Of a stretch of 64,000 bases of DNA, positions 1 through 12,331 are shown piece by piece. The notes beneath the pieces were generated by a model. The model made no database searches and had not been told where the DNA came from. It was given only the letters and a program-made list of their open reading frames with translations. This DNA comes from Zygnema cylindricum (Eukaryota; Streptophyta; Zygnematophyceae; Zygnematales; Zygnemataceae), in the NCBI GenBank assembly GCA_037447655.1, contig JBBHKE010001059.1:76976-140975 (forward strand), in the 5' to 3' direction. Both the position numbers and the translations under genes were made by a program. The stretch's first letter is position 1, and every line of letters begins with the position of its first letter.

Positions 1-36
1 TAACAGGCTCAGGCATCATCCCCTGGAGAAACTGCT

Positions 37-1076
37 CTATGTTGGCAGGCGAGGTGAAGGGAACGAATTCTTCGGAAACCTATGACTCTTCTTCTGATAC
101 CACCGCTTCTTGATTCGCCCGTTCTTCTGGCCTGGCACCGGAGAGATTCTTATCTTGAGCTTCACCTCCCCCCATGACGACGAAGTTCGCGAAAGAAGAA
201 TAAACGAAAGAAAACAAAACTCGCTTCCGCCAAGAGAGCTTCTAAAGTCAAAAGCTCCTATCCCCTCTAATCCAAAGTAGACAGGGTTGGGCTTTTCAGT
301 ACTGTACTTATCCCACAGGAAGTCTATAGCATTCGTTCCCTCAAAACCCATTGTTTCGATGCCAGGAAATTGCAGTTTTACTCCGGGAGGTCCCCGCCAA
401 AGCAAAAGAGACTACAAGTGAAGACACAAATGCACTACCACGTGGACATATAAAAATAAATAGGAATGGTTGTTTCAGATTTAACAATATCACCTTGACC
501 ACAGAAATAAAATGTAAGATGGAAGATATAAAAGATGGCGAAGCAAGCTTAACATACCCCGGCAATTTACGATGACAATGTGAGAAAGGCGAAATCTCTC
601 CTGATGACAGTGTGAATAGGTATAGTACTCCTTCAACCCTCGGTGTCCGCAACCCAGAACCGACTAGACTCTTCTCGGTTTCAAGCAGCGAAAAATCCAA
701 AAATCACCCAAAGGGACAGCAGTGCCAACCACCAGCCCGAACTATGATTCCCAAAATGGACAAATCCCAAAACAGAGATGGCAATAGAGTCAAACAACAC
801 AAAGATTTTCCAAAAGAAGGGTTGTTGGAATTTCTGAGGGTTTTCACAGGAGACAGTACTGAAAAGCAACCTGTCTCTTTTGGCCCCAAGTGCTTTATAA
901 AGCAAAAGCTTGTCCAGTTCAGGTCCAAAAGTCAAACCTAAGCTATTAGCCAATGAGCCGCCAGCAACGGCAATCAAACTGACATAAGTCAAAATAATGT
1001 GTACTACGCTTGGAACAAAAAAGTTGGACCTCTGACTACGGCTAGATCCGCGGCCGGAAGTTATTATTTGTTCCAT
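37..1076 (-). other. Possible minus-strand exons of an unrecognised gene
   Basis: Two minus-strand reading frames stand out. The frame at 681-1076 starts with Met, has a Ser/Arg-rich N-terminus, and then hydrophobic stretches (around VVHIILTYVSLIAVAGG and WWLALLSLWVIFGFF) that could be membrane segments. The frame at 37-405 includes residues such as YFGLEGIGAFDF and a basic tail. A third frame opens after a possible acceptor (catAG) near position 69 and runs off the left edge. I do not recognise the family and cannot define splice junctions. This may be the 5' part of a gene that continues left of the window, or chance open frames. Confidence 0.2.
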
Positions 1077-1080
1077 AGTT

Positions 1081-1611
1081 TTTAAGACAAAGTACTAAAA
1101 GGACACGGAAGTGCCAAACTTTGACTTAATGTAATAAATTAACCACTGGTCAGCTGAATCTGAACTGAATTGCTACAGACAGCTAATAGCAAAATCTAGA
1201 TTACAGTCCGGAAGTCTTCATGGCCATCCACAATGTACCTTCCATTAGGGCTGGTGGAAGCTAGTACTATGTGACGGAACTGCGATCTTTCAGACGGTAG
1301 AACTTTGTCGTCCAGCCTCCGTTAGGCACGAAACAAAGTGCGTCTTGTTCAGTAGAGGAAATACTTCAATCCTTCCGGCAGATTACGCTGGCTTATCTGA
1401 AATCTGAGAATAGTACGGGTCGGAAGTGTACGGAAATCCTCGGTAATATAGAAGTGTGCCTGAAAAGCACTCGAGCTTGACAAATCTCTAATGTTGTCGA
1501 AGTTAATGTTTTTTGTATTGTATTTCACAAAATGTTCATTTTAATTAGTATTCACAAAATAAATTATATAATATTTGCTGCCCTATGTGTTTTCATCATT
1601 AAATTGGATAT
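1081..1611. other. Intergenic, nothing recognised
   Basis: No coherent ORF, RNA gene or repeat was recognised here. The sequence becomes steadily more AT-rich toward the tandem repeat block that follows. Confidence 0.4.
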
Positions 1612-1646
1612 CATATACACACACACACATACACACACACACACTT
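1612..1646. repeat. (CA)n microsatellite
   Basis: This is a nearly pure run of CA dinucleotides with one interruption (cat), directly before the AT-rich tandem block. Confidence 0.85.
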
Positions 1647-1685
1647 ATTCTTTATGTATATGATTTTATTTCATTATTTTTATCA

Positions 1686-2612
1686 ACCATTACGTTATGC
1701 TAAAAAAAATTAGTTAATGTATTTTGGTTTATATAACAAACTATGACTCAACACAAACCAAATATAGTTTATTTATCATCGTCGATTAAAAATGTAGTCG
1801 TTGTGTTTATCAAATTTAATAGATTTGAAACATTGTAAGATAGAAAAATGATATTATCAATCGTCGGGGTAAAATTTGCTATGTTTTTCGTTTTTTGATA
1901 TTACAAAACGAAACAAAATCAACGACTAAGAGCTCTCATCCGTTATTTGGTTTTTTTTTGTATAAATGTCTTTTGTCGAATATCTAATCGGATATTTTTT
2001 TTTTGTATTGTCAATTACGTTAGATCAAAAAGTTTTAGTTAGTGTATTTGGTGTATACAACAAACTATCACGTAACACAAACAAGATACAATTTCTCTAT
2101 TATGGTTGATAAAAAATGAAGTTGTTTTTTTGTCAAATTTAATAGGTTTCAAACATTGTAAGATACAAAACTCATAACATCGATCGTCGGAGTAAAATTT
2201 ATACAATTTTTCCTTTTATGATATTATGAGAGAAAATAAAAACAACGGCTAAATATTATATTCGTTTATTTGTTTTTTTTTTATAAATGCCTTTGTCATA
2301 TACTTAATCGGATACAATTACGTTAGATCAAAAAGGTTTAGTCAATGTTTTTGTTTTATGTATAAAAAAGCAAAACTTAACACAAACCAAATAGGTCGAT
2401 TAAAAATGTAGTCGTCGTGTTCGTCAATCTTAATAGGTTTGAGACATTGTAAAATAGCAAACACGATAGCATCAATTGTGGGGGTAAAATTTGTTCTAGC
2501 TTTCGTTTTGTGATATTATAAAACAAAATAAATTCAATGACTAACTATTCTCATTTTTTATTTGGTTTTTTTTTGTTATAAATGTCGTTTGTCCAAGATC
2601 TCAACGGATAGC
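1686..2612. repeat. Three diverged ~305-325-bp tandem repeats, AT-rich
   Basis: Three consecutive copies start near 1686, 2011 and 2316. Each begins with an ATTACGTTA-type motif. Each then carries the same order of landmarks: an AACACAAAC motif, AAAAATG-AGTCG, TTTGAAACATTGTAAGAT, a CGTCGGGGTAAAATTTG-like segment, a T-tract and a TATAAATGTC segment. Copies differ by substitutions and small indels, so this is an old array. No coding potential is visible. Confidence 0.8.
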
Positions 2613-2639
2613 CAATGTATATATTTCTATATTTGTGAT

Positions 2640-3429
2640 GTATTATATATAAATGTTGTATTATATTACGATTAATGCATTAGTATTCCGTAATTATAAA
2701 AATATATTAATTGAGCAGCATTAAGAATATATTGGCGACCAAAAAATTAATTAATTAAAACAGCCTTATGGCCGCTAACGACCACCCGATCAGCCAGCAA
2801 CAAATTGAGTGATTAACTACTCTATTTTGAGTGGCAGAGTATCGAGGAGATCGACGACATAGGCGTAATGGTAACGTAGCGGCCATAGGGAGCACGTGTT
2901 AATATTTATTTTATTTTTTTGGGATGCCTTCGTGCGTTGGTTTTTATTATTTTCTGTTTTACTTGCGGCGTTGGTTATTATTAATTTTTTTTTTACTTGA
3001 GCTTAAACATCGCCCGCTGCCAAAGCGTCTATTTATCCATTTGCGTCATCCCGCGAGACGTCGTACGCCGCAAGCTAAGACAGGTATACTTGGCCTGGTG
3101 ACATCTTCACGGGCCAATTCGAAATGTGTCGAACCGGCATCCGCGGGAGTCTCCGGGAGGTTATCCTACGGCCGGCGTTACTCTCCTCGACACTCCGCGA
3201 GTCTCCTCGTTTCGACCTGTACCGGCTGTCTACTCTCCGCGCGAAGCAGTATACCTATGTGTATTTGTACAGGGCATGCACCGTGTCCTGTTTACAATGG
3301 TGTCCGTACATACGCACAGACGTACGGACAGACTGACCTACTTAAACCCTGAACCGACAGGCGACCTTTTTTGGGTTGTCCTTCCGTCGAGCATTTTCCT
3401 GGAGTACAACTGGCCCATCATTTTACTTA
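2640..3429. other. Intergenic, GC-rich patch, no gene recognised
   Basis: The segment 3010-3350 is much richer in GC than its surroundings and keeps overlapping plus-strand frames open, but their products resemble no family I know and show no consistent start or domain. I treat it as non-coding or an unrecognised repeat. Confidence 0.35.
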
Positions 3430-3774
3430 GGGAATTGATCATGGCAGCGACTGTCTTGGTTGCGCACAGGCGCTTACGTCACTTTGTCAAAAAATGTACG
3501 TTTGAAGTACACATTGGCACAAGTAAAGTACCGTTGAGTCTAAATTTGACGGTCAATCGGTTGGACAGTTTTGACTTTCAAAATGTTGTTTCAACCGCTT
3601 AAACTTTTGCTGCGCTTGCGGACGTCGACCGTCATAATAAAATTAGCAATTCACACGGCTGGTGAATGTTTACGGTAACAAAACTGCGGCAACCACATGT
3701 AAATAAAAGTGTTGCAGACAGTCACTTTTTGTCGTTACATGAGCTCCACGGTGAGAGCAGCGTTGGATATTAAC

Positions 3775-4280
3775 CATAGTTCAAAAGTAGGTGAAAGTAG
3801 GCCCATACAATATGCCTGTTGTATGTAAAACCTACAATATGACCTTAAGACCCATATTGTATTGGTCGCAAAATGAAAAAAAATAGTAACAGGGTTGAGT
3901 TGCACATCGATCGATAGAGAATTAAACGTCATGTCTAAATCTTGAAAAACATTCGGACAAAAAAAATAAAATCTATGAGTTTTGAGGTATTTTTTATTTA
4001 AACCGTCAGATTTGAACGATCGGACGGTCGTTGATCAAAGTAGCGATGTAAGAAGATCACATGAAAAGCCCATAACACAACTCGTCCTACGTTGTGTCAA
4101 TTCGCTGAAATTTCGTCCAGCGGCGTGCGCTGTACTATGATCATACGTCAGATTCGTACGCTCGTACAAAAGTGTGCACAAGCGCACACCCATACAGCAT
4201 GCCTACTCTACGCGATTTTTGTACCAAGTTTTGTGCGCCTACCAAAGGCCTACCATAAAAACGCCTACTTTTGAACTATG
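3775..4280. mobile_element. hAT-like MITE nested in foldback copy 1
   Basis: Terminal inverted repeats start CATAGTTCAAAAGTAGG and end with CCTACTTTTGAACTATG-like sequence (the right end has one extra spacing difference). The flanks are ATATTAAC on the left and ATACTAAC on the right, an 8-bp target duplication with one mismatch. The sister foldback element keeps the uninterrupted site near 12688-12700. Eight-base duplications are the hallmark of hAT-superfamily insertion. There is no coding capacity. Confidence 0.75.
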
Positions 4281-4359
4281 ATACTAACTTAGCCGCAAAA
4301 TTGAAATTTAGTCGTCTAAGCGTTACATTGAACTTAGACGCAAATTGAAACAAAACCTC

Positions 4360-4656
4360 CATAGTTCAAAAGTAGGTGAAAGTAGGCCCATACAATATGC
4401 CTATTGTATGCAAAACATACAATATGACCTTAAGACCCATATTGTATTCGGACCTATTCGGACCAGTTATAACATTCGGACCAAAAATTGGACCAATTAA
4501 AACATTCAGACCAAAAATATTTATTTACACCGTGAGATTCCGACGATCGGACTTCAAAGTAGCGATCTAAAGAGATCACATGAAAAGCCCATAACACAAC
4601 TTACGCTAAAGTCGTCGACCAAAGGCCTACCATAAAACGCCTACTTTTAAACTATG
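4360..4656. mobile_element. Second copy of the same MITE family
   Basis: This element has the same CATAGTTCAAAAGTAGGTGAAAGTAGGC left end and CTACTTTTAAACTATG right end as the copy at 3775. It is shorter (297 bp) and flanked by AAAACCTC and GAAACCTC, an 8-bp duplication with one mismatch. The matching segment of the sister foldback element near 12765-12775 has a single AAACCTC, which is an empty site. Confidence 0.75.
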
Positions 4657-5339
4657 GAAACCTCGTTAAGATGAAGTACTCTAAGTCTTGTAGGGAAATA
4701 TTAAAACGCACGAAACGATACAAGCTTTGTACACTATAATAAAACGAACCGGCGTAAAAATATCAATTGAAATTAAATGAAAAAAATGCGCGTCGTCACG
4801 CGCGACGAAATCGAGCCACACTATCTACGAATCAACATTCTTACATTGACAGCAAAATTTCGTTTCGTGCGTTTCATATTTCCGTACAAACCTTACAGTA
4901 ATGTATTTCAGTTAGTTTAAAGAGGTTTCGTTTCAATTTGCGTCTAAGTTCAATGTAACGCTTACACGATTCAATATCAATTTTGCGGGTAAGTGCTCTC
5001 ACCATGGAGCTCACGTAAAGACAAAAAGTGATTGTCTGCTACACTTTTATTTACATGTGGTTGCCGCAATTTTGTTACCTTAAACGTTCGCCGGCCGTGT
5101 GAATTGCTAATTTTATTATGACGGTCGACGTCTGCAAGCGCGGCAAAATTTTAACCGGTTGAAACAATATTTTGAAAGTCAAAGTTGTCCAACCGATTGA
5201 CCGTCAAATTTGTACTAACGGTACTTTATCTGTACCATTATGTATGTTAAACGTACAATTTTTGACAAAGTGACGTAAATGACTGTGCGCAACCAAAACA
5301 GTCACTGTCATGATCAATTCCCTATATATATATTTATAT

Positions 5340-5560
5340 ATATGTATCGAGCCGATGTCGCGGTCATCGATAATTCATAAAAGTGCACACTGTTGAAGAG
5401 GATACCGAAAATCCACACTAATAAATGTGCCGAAATTGGAACATTACTGCACCATGTGGAACCTGCCAGTAGGCCACGATTTCCTCAAGGACTAGCTGGC
5501 ACTGCCAGTAGTATAGTACTCTTCTCAAAAGACAAAGTATAGTAAAGAAAAACAGACCAG
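5340..5560. repeat. Duplicated segment shared with 7675-7890
   Basis: The order of motifs is the same as upstream of the 8199 LysM gene: ATCGAGCCGATGT, GTGCACAC, GAAGAGG, TCCACACTAATAA, CTGCACCATGTGGA, CCTGCCAGTAGGCC and GATTTCCTCAAGGACTAG. This is a direct duplication of the region upstream of the LysM gene, now detached from it. Confidence 0.7.
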
Positions 5561-5588
5561 TACGGCAACACCGAAATAATAAAAAAAA

Positions 5589-6685
5589 AAGCAAAACTAA
5601 AACCAAACGGAATTTAGAAAAACATCTCAAAATAAACCAATAAATAAGCAAACACGAACAAAAAAAGAAAAAATAACGAACCAAGCCAACTCTGATGCAT
5701 CAGAAAAAACCCTCTTAACCTTTAGGTCCCCAAATCGAAACCGATACTAACCTATTACTATTGAAAATCCGTCCTACAAGGAGACCAAAAACGTACCGTC
5801 TGGAAATGATGCGAAATCTTTGTCGTTTCCCATGACCAGTGCCACTTGGCACGCCAGAATCAGCATCGTTGCCATCACCATGGTGGTCGCCATCACTGCT
5901 TCCTAGCCGCGTCGCACGAATATACCAAGATTTACTAAATTAAAGATTTTACAAATACAATTGATCTTACGAAAAGAATTAGGTTTTCCACAAAGTCCTG
6001 CGCCACTTTTCGATCGCCGCGCGCCTTGCTTCTCCTCGATGCGCTTTTGTGCTTTCTCAGCTTCTCTCTTTCTACACTGCTCGAAAAAACCGTACGAGAT
6101 GAAAGGACCGATAATAAACTCAGAGCTCACTAACAAGTAATTATGGCAGCAGAAGCATTTAGATTAGTAGTGTTGGGTATCGAGGACCGTTTGCCAGTAT
6201 TCGATATATATCGAATTTCAGGTACCCGATAATCGATATATCGCTTTGATATATCGAATTTCAAATCATCGCGATATATCGGCGATATAACGTATCGTCA
6301 ATTTATCGAAGCTAAAAAAAAAAAAAAAAAATCCCACAGGTTTTCAAATTCTCGTGACTTCGGACAAAGTGACTGTAAAATCTTTGCTGGAAAGAAATAC
6401 GGTTTTTTCCTGAAAGTCAGCAGAGTGAAGGAGAGTGAAGGAGATCTCTGAGGTACATTGACGAGGTACACTTGTGAAGTACACGTACGTCATACGCAGG
6501 TACGATTTTTTCCAGACGAAAAAGGTATGTTTCCAGATATTCGATTATTTTTGAGATTTGTAAGTCAGCTTACGTGGAACCACTCATATCAGAACACGTA
6601 TGTAAAACTTTTTGACAAAAGATACGCGATGTACCCGAGGCCTCTGTAATACATAAATTTTGTTGTCCGTACTATTACCGAGACA
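5589..6685. repeat. Segmental duplication paired with 17993-19075
   Basis: Nearly collinear sequence is shared with 17993-19075 in the same orientation. It covers an AAAACATCTCAAAATAAACC stretch, LysM exon 1 on the minus strand, its 5' flank and the start of the gatatatcg-rich MITE. The copies diverge before 5589 and after about 6685. The duplicate here lost exon 2 of the LysM gene. Confidence 0.75.
5797..5893 (-). pseudogene. Orphan exon 1 of LysM-like secreted protein (truncated duplicate)
   Basis: This 97-nt exon encodes the same signal peptide as the two complete copies (MATTMVMATMLILAC... to ...KDFASFPD) and keeps the GT donor. It has one visible amino-acid change, His to Gln after LAC. 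No exon 2 follows: the downstream sequence toward 5340 is the duplicated upstream segment instead of a mature domain. The copy therefore cannot make the full protein unless it splices to something else. It arose by the segmental duplication that also produced 17993-19075. Confidence 0.75.
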
Positions 6686-7180
6686 TCTTCGTAGTGTTGG
6701 GTATCGGGTAGTTTCATATCGCGATAATTTCGATATTCGATATATCGAATATCGATCGAGCAGATTCCTCGATATATCGTACCGGGACCAACATAAATTA
6801 TCGCGATAAAATCGTCAAAGATTTGAGAACCGACCATTTTCGTATGGAAATCCGTACTTGCATATTACGTACGTGTCTTCGCAAGTGTACCGCGTCAACG
6901 TACCTCAAAGATCTCCTTCGCTCTGCTGACTTTCAGGAAAAAACCGTATGTCTTTTCGTCAAAGATTTTACGGTCATCTTGTCCGAAGGCTCGTGACTTT
7001 GGAGACTTGTGAAAATTTTCATTTTTTTTTTTTAAATGCCTCGATATATTGACGATGCGATATATTGACGATATATCGTCTAAATATCGCGATATTTCGA
7101 TAATCGATATATCGATTATCGGGTACCTAAAATTCGGTACATATTGAATATCGGCAATTGGTCCTCGATACCCAACACTA
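6168..7180. mobile_element. Composite hAT-like MITE, gatatatcg palindrome family
   Basis: The segment begins TAGTGTTGGGTATCGAGGACC and ends with the inverse, GGTCCTCGATACCCAACACTA. Subterminal DNA is packed with ATCGATATATCG palindromes. A second end of the same family, TAGTGTTGGGTATCGGG, lies inside at 6692, so at least two insertions or a rearrangement are joined here. The left insertion site matches that of the 18583 element, meaning the first insertion predates the segmental duplication. The flanks do not show a clear 8-bp duplication. There is no ORF of note. Confidence 0.6.
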
Positions 7181-7650
7181 TCGGTTACATCCCGTATCGT
7201 GTGCAAATAAGTTTTTAGGTACGTGTTCTGATTTGAGTGCTCCACGTATGCTGACGATCAAATCTCAAAATCGTCAAAGATTTGGAAACCGATCATTTTT
7301 GTCTAGAAATCCGTACTTGCGAATTTCGTACATGTACTTCGCAAGTGTACTGCGTCAATGTACCTCAGAGATCTCCATCACTCTGCTGACTTTCAGGAAA
7401 AAACCGCATTTCTTTTTGGCAAAGATTTTACGGTCACCTTGTCCGAAGGCACGTGACTTTGGAGACTTGCGAAAACTTTCTTTATTTTTTTTAATGCTTC
7501 GATATATTGTCGATACGATATATTGGCGATATACCGCGATATTTTTATTTTCGATATATCGAAGCGATATATCGATTATTGGTACCTGAAATTCGATATA
7601 TATCGAATATCGGAAAATGGTCCTCGATAATACCCAATACTAATAATTTG
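7181..7650. mobile_element. Further fragment of the gatatatcg MITE family
   Basis: Repeats of the 6850-7020 interior (for example the CTTTCAGGAAAAAACCG and ACTTTGGAGACTTG segments) recur, followed by gatatatcg palindromes and an end TCGATAATACCCAATACTA near 7648. It is probably a partial or rearranged copy adjoining the previous element. Confidence 0.5.
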
Positions 7651-8198
7651 TAGATTTTAAAAAAATATATATATATCGAGCCGATGTGGCGGTCGTCGGT
7701 CAGTCAAGAAAGGTGCACACCGGGGAAGAGGTTACCGAATATCCACACTAATAACTGTTCCGGAACTGAACATACCTGCACCATGTGGAGCCTGCCAGTA
7801 GGCCGCGATTTCCTCAAGGACTAGCCGGCACTGCCAGTTGGCAAAGTACTTTTCATAAAAGACAAAGGACCGTACGGACAAACCGACCAGTACGGCAACA
7901 CCGTCGCGCATCTTTGGAAATCTGCGTACGGACAAAATAGTCGAAAACGAATCTAGTGCGAATTCTGCATAAATAAGCGTCAAAGTGGTCGAGATTGCTA
8001 CAGTTTTCCTCCGCTCAGAGTTCCTCCGCCTCATAGAAGAAAAAGCAAAAGAAGGGAAGGCGTTGGAAGAAGAAAAGGTCATCGATCAGAAAAACTGATC
8101 TTGCCAGGATTTGTGGAAAAAAAAAGTAATATTATTATTTTTATTTATTGTTAGCCGTAAATCCTAGTATATCCGTGCGACGCGGCGAGGAAGCAGCG

Positions 8199-9198
8199 AT
8201 GGCGACCACCATGGTGATGGCGACGATGCTGATTTTGGCGTGCCACGTGGCACTGGTCATGGGAAACGACAAAGACTTTGCATCATTTCCAGATGGTACG
8301 TTTTATCCCTTCTTTTAGGGAGGATTTCTTTCTCTGGGTTTTCGTTTGGTTTTATCTTCGTATTTGTTCTTTCTCCATTTTGTTTCCTTTTCTCACAACT
8401 TTTTTTTCGTTTCTTGTTTTTTTTTTTAATTTTTTTTTGGGTTTTCGTTTTTTATCCACCTTTTTGCCAATTCCCAAATGTTAGCAAATTTCTCCTTTTT
8501 CTGCGCTTTCAGCCCATTTGTTTATTTTTCTGCGTTTTCTCAATTTCACATCTTTTTGCAGATTTCCATTTTTGCACAATTTCGTAGTTTTATCTCAACT
8601 TTTCCCATTTTTCCGTTTTCACATTCGCCCATCTTTCACAAATTCACAATTCCCCTCACCGTTGTTATTGTCTACGTTAATTGATGTGGAGTTTGTTTTT
8701 TGTTTGTACGGCGTTTTTTCTCAGATAGCTTAATTAATTTGTGAATTCCATTAAGAAACATAAATTGGGTATTCCACCTGTTAGGGTGATGCACAATCTT
8801 GACCTGATATTTTTTTACACTAAAAATATGAAACCTTTGATTATTAAGGCCGGACAAATAATTTTTTTCATGCCCACCATTAATTCACTTTAACTTGATT
8901 TTTTTCCCCTTGATTCATTTTTCATGCAGCTACTTTAGGGACAAAGGAGTATGTTGGCGTGAACCCTGCGGCCACTTTACCAAGTTGCAAAGGAATACAA
9001 GTCACATTGGCTGTCAAGGATACCTGCAATACTTTGCTTTTGAAATACTTCAAAGATGATCCTAAAACCAAAATAAAACCGGCCTCCTTTTTAACCTTGA
9101 ATAAGTTCACATGTACCACGTCTGCACTGAACGCTCTTCGTGCCAAGGCCAAAAAAAATCGAACAATTCCCAAAATTTGTACTCCAAAACTAAGATGA
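8199..9198 (+). CDS. Small secreted LysM-like protein, copy 1 (2 exons, 121 aa)
   Basis: Exon 1 is 8199-8295 and exon 2 is 8930-9198 (stop TGA). The donor is GTACG, the acceptor TGCAG, and a GCT codon is split across the junction. Residues 1-22 form a signal peptide with hydrophobic core (MVMATMLILACHVALVMG), so the protein should be secreted. The mature part has four Cys in the order PSCKG, DTCNT, FTCTT and KICTP. The pattern V-x(4)-DTC-x(3)-L-x(2)-KY...FLTLN...C...ICTP resembles a single LysM, a fold that binds chitin-type N-acetylglucosamine polymers. That assignment is by motif only; the core is more basic than most LysMs and has a long insert before the last Cys. The ATG was chosen because all three duplicated copies share it. 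A role in wall-glycan or microbe perception is inference. Confidence 0.75.
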
Positions 9199-12100
9199 GA
9201 TCCAAACGTGTTTCGCACCTTAATTTTCAAAGCTTGGTCCTTAGTAGGTTCTCTGTAATTATCAAGGCACTTACGATTTTGTGAAAGTTGATATTTTATC
9301 TACTGCTAGTAAAATAAAAGGTGTAGAACAATTCTAAGAATTTCATGATAGTTTTTAATGCTTTCAGTAATTTTCCTCAAAATGTTGTATGTGCTAATGC
9401 TTGATTTCTAGGTATTTTCTCTGCCCTCATCAATGGTTTCGAAAGTCTGTTGTGGTAATACCATTGTGTGAAGCCAATACCATTATAGTATGCCATTTCA
9501 TTGGGATGATGTATTTCTTTTGTGGCTGTGTATTTGCGTCCTTCCCAATATGAGATGAAATCACAAATGGTTAACTGTTTTTTGTTCATGGAAACTCTTG
9601 CAAAATGCTGACGAGATGTAAACAATATGTGTATCCACAGTTGCATATCCAGAAGCAAGTTTTGACGTTCTAGAAGTATTATACTTTATTGTTTTTAAAA
9701 TTAAGTTTGCGTGCCCGCATATTTTGTGTACTAAATCAATACTTATAGTGTGGTCTAGAATGGATTTACGGAATAGGGTATCTCACGGGTACACGAGCGG
9801 CAGATAGTTAGCTGCATATGAATGTGGTATCTCAGGGGTGCACGAAACCAAGTCTTCGGGGGAGTATTGTTTTAGAAGACTTAGAGTCTTGTACACAGTT
9901 TTTTGTGTAGCAATAAATACGCTACTGAGTGTACTTAAATTACGGAAGTATTCGGTCGACGAAGGTTCATGTGATTTGGTACGGACTTGGAGGATCGCGA
10001 AGCGCTCCGGAACGACGCAATCTTATACTAAGGGTGTCGCAACATTAAATGCGACGGTACGAAGCTTCGAGAAGTGCACGGCGGATTGTTTTGTCGAAAA
10101 GATCCGATATACTAGATTCCTTTTGGTCGGCAGCAATTCCTTTTGGTCGGCAGCAATACCAGTTTCAGTTATGCGGCGTGAAGATGATCGACAAGTTGTC
10201 TCAACGGGCTGTTTACGACAAAGATTGCACCGTACGGGTTAGTGAATCAAGACACTTTGTAGGCGCTCTCGGAATTGCACTCGGAATACCTCAAGTCATT
10301 ACATGATCCATACATATTTAACCGGACGTTTTTGGACATACAACAAATTAGGGTTGACCTTGAGTAGTGCGTGGAATCAACTTAATTAGCTTTTAGCATA
10401 AGGACAATCACCGTAGGGGCGCCAATTAGACTTAGTGGGTAGACATGCGCATTTATTTCTTTTGTTGTTTTGTCAGTTGTAGGTGGCTCACAATTGTATA
10501 TAGTCTTGAGAGCCTTGTAGGAATAAAGATCAATGCTTGCTTGAAAAGTAGGGACCGAAGATGTAGTACTTCAAAGTTGTCAAGTGTAGGGAACTTAGAT
10601 AAGGGACATGGTCGATATTATATCTTTGTTGCTTTGAGATAATATAAGGGTTTTTCAGAGATATCATGTGTCTTGATGTTGTTAAGTGCTTTGTGTATTT
10701 TGTTCGTGTGTCGTGTATTGTTTTATGTATGTGACCTCTTTTTGTTTAAATCGTAAGGTATAGTTCATGATGTGTCACAAGGTAAATAAAAGGGAGGATG
10801 TCAGTCACATATGATTGCTCATTAGACTATATTACTCATCGCTGGGGATGCAATAGTTTTGGGTGTTTTCCGCGGTCTATTTTAGACCAAAGGACAATAT
10901 ACTTGACTATTTTGTAAAACAATTTGGAAATTTTTTCTTATGTATTGATGATCAATGGTGTTTTAAAAAAACATTTTGCATTTGAGAACCCAATCAGCGA
11001 CCATTCCTCCATCTATCCGAAAGTATCGATAAAGAATAGCTAAAAGATGAAAAAAAATGAAGGTGTGGTTTCGACCTGTTAAGCATTGACGCATTGTAAA
11101 TCCACGAGCAAGTCTCGACCTGAGAGTTGTACGAAGGAAACAAAATTTGTTGTTCACGTATCATATATTCCTAATTATACGATAGCTTTTAAGCCGCCTT
11201 TAAATTGTAAATATTCAACTCAGTACAACAATGTGCAGGACTCTATATCAAATTGTATGATTTATTGCAAAATGTACAAATGTTGTTGAGGTAAATTATA
11301 TACATGTGTATTGTAAGAAATTATTAAAGGTCTTGAATCATGACTTTATTGTATGTATTTCTAAGTAATTTTTTTTCACAATGATTTCTTAAGAAAAACC
11401 ACAAAAGAATCCACTGGGAAGGCGTCCAGATACCTGTAAGACATTTTTACCTCTAACCCCTCACCGCCATTCTATGCCCTAATCTGAATTTCATTCCAAA
11501 AAACCTAACATAAAAAATGTTTTCATTTCCAGATAGATGAAACTTTCAAATGCCCCCACTTATTTCTTTTTTTTCATTTGAAACAAACTATTCTAAGCAG
11601 TTACTTTCATAAAAGAAAAAATTCTCCCTCGAGCAAGATTGTGGAATGTCCACTTCCCCACCACTTTCCCCTTTTCCCTTTTCCCTCTCCCTTTCTTTCT
11701 CCTTCTCTATCGGAGGAGCATCCCCCTCCCCTCCCCCGTCCCCTCCCCTCCCCTACTTCTAAATCTTCTATTGATCCCAAGACCCGTACAACCAAACGAC
11801 TGAAACGTGGAAGGAAGAGACTTTGGGACTTCAAATTCTATACACAGGTAAACAAACAAAAAAAAAGGCAAACAAAAAAATCGTTTTTAAAAGCCCATAA
11901 TAACAACAAAAGAAAAAACAATATAGGTTGACTTTTCCTTAGAGACATCACAATCTGACTATAGGAGTTTCTCCCTCCCTTTAGCATTCGTCGCCAATAT
12001 CTGATTGTAATGTGTGCACGACATTGTGAATCACTATTAGTGTGGAGAAATAATTTGTGTGAGGATTTTCTTTAGCGTTGGTAATTTTGTTTTAGGTCCA

Positions 12101-12331
12101 AATGACCTGGACGATTGTGGGTTGCAAATAGGATTACGGTTAAGATAAAAAAAAATAAAAAAATGAATTAACGTTATTTTTTGTTTAGAGGCCAAAATCT
12201 ACCGTGATTGAAGTACATCGGCCATCGTTATTACTTTTAATAACGCTAATTGGGTCGTGACGTTTTCCAGTTAGAAATCAGGACTACAATCTGCCACGAT
12301 AACTCGTACTAAATTAGTATTATTTATTCTA
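9199..12331. other. Intergenic, possible retroelement remnant at 9865-10890
   Basis: No confident gene was found. At 9858-9885 a purine tract (CTTCGGGGGAG) is followed by a TATTGTTTTAGAAGACTTAGAG sequence, much like the polypurine tract and LTR start of the nested copia element (TTAGGGGAG then TGTTGTTTTGGAAAGC). This may be the 3' end of an older LTR element or a solo LTR, but the far end was not located. A pyrimidine-rich block lies at 11640-11760. The rest shows nothing I can name. Confidence 0.3.

Larger units (their letters stand above)
3430..5322. mobile_element. Long-TIR foldback element, copy 1, flanked by TA
   Basis: The left arm begins GGGAATTGATCATGGCAG and the right arm ends with its inverse, CATGATCAATTCCC. 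Each end is bordered by TA. The arms are several hundred bases long and share, in inverted order, the GGTTGCGCACAG, GTACGTTTGAAGTACAC, AATTCACACGGC and GCGGCAACCACATGTAAATA segments. There is no transposase ORF, so the element is non-autonomous. A second copy lies at 12332-13314. Copy 1 is longer because two MITEs (3775-4280 and 4360-4656) have inserted into it. A TA target would fit a Tc1/mariner-like mobilising source, which is inference. Confidence 0.8.

Noticed and set aside
2924-3602. Three overlapping plus-strand ORFs in a GC-rich patch
   Set aside because: No recognisable domain, competing frames, and the last overlaps the foldback arm, so they are probably chance.
9377-9658. 93-codon minus-strand ORF after LysM copy 1
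   Set aside because: I could not match it to any family; no splice sites or repeats support it.
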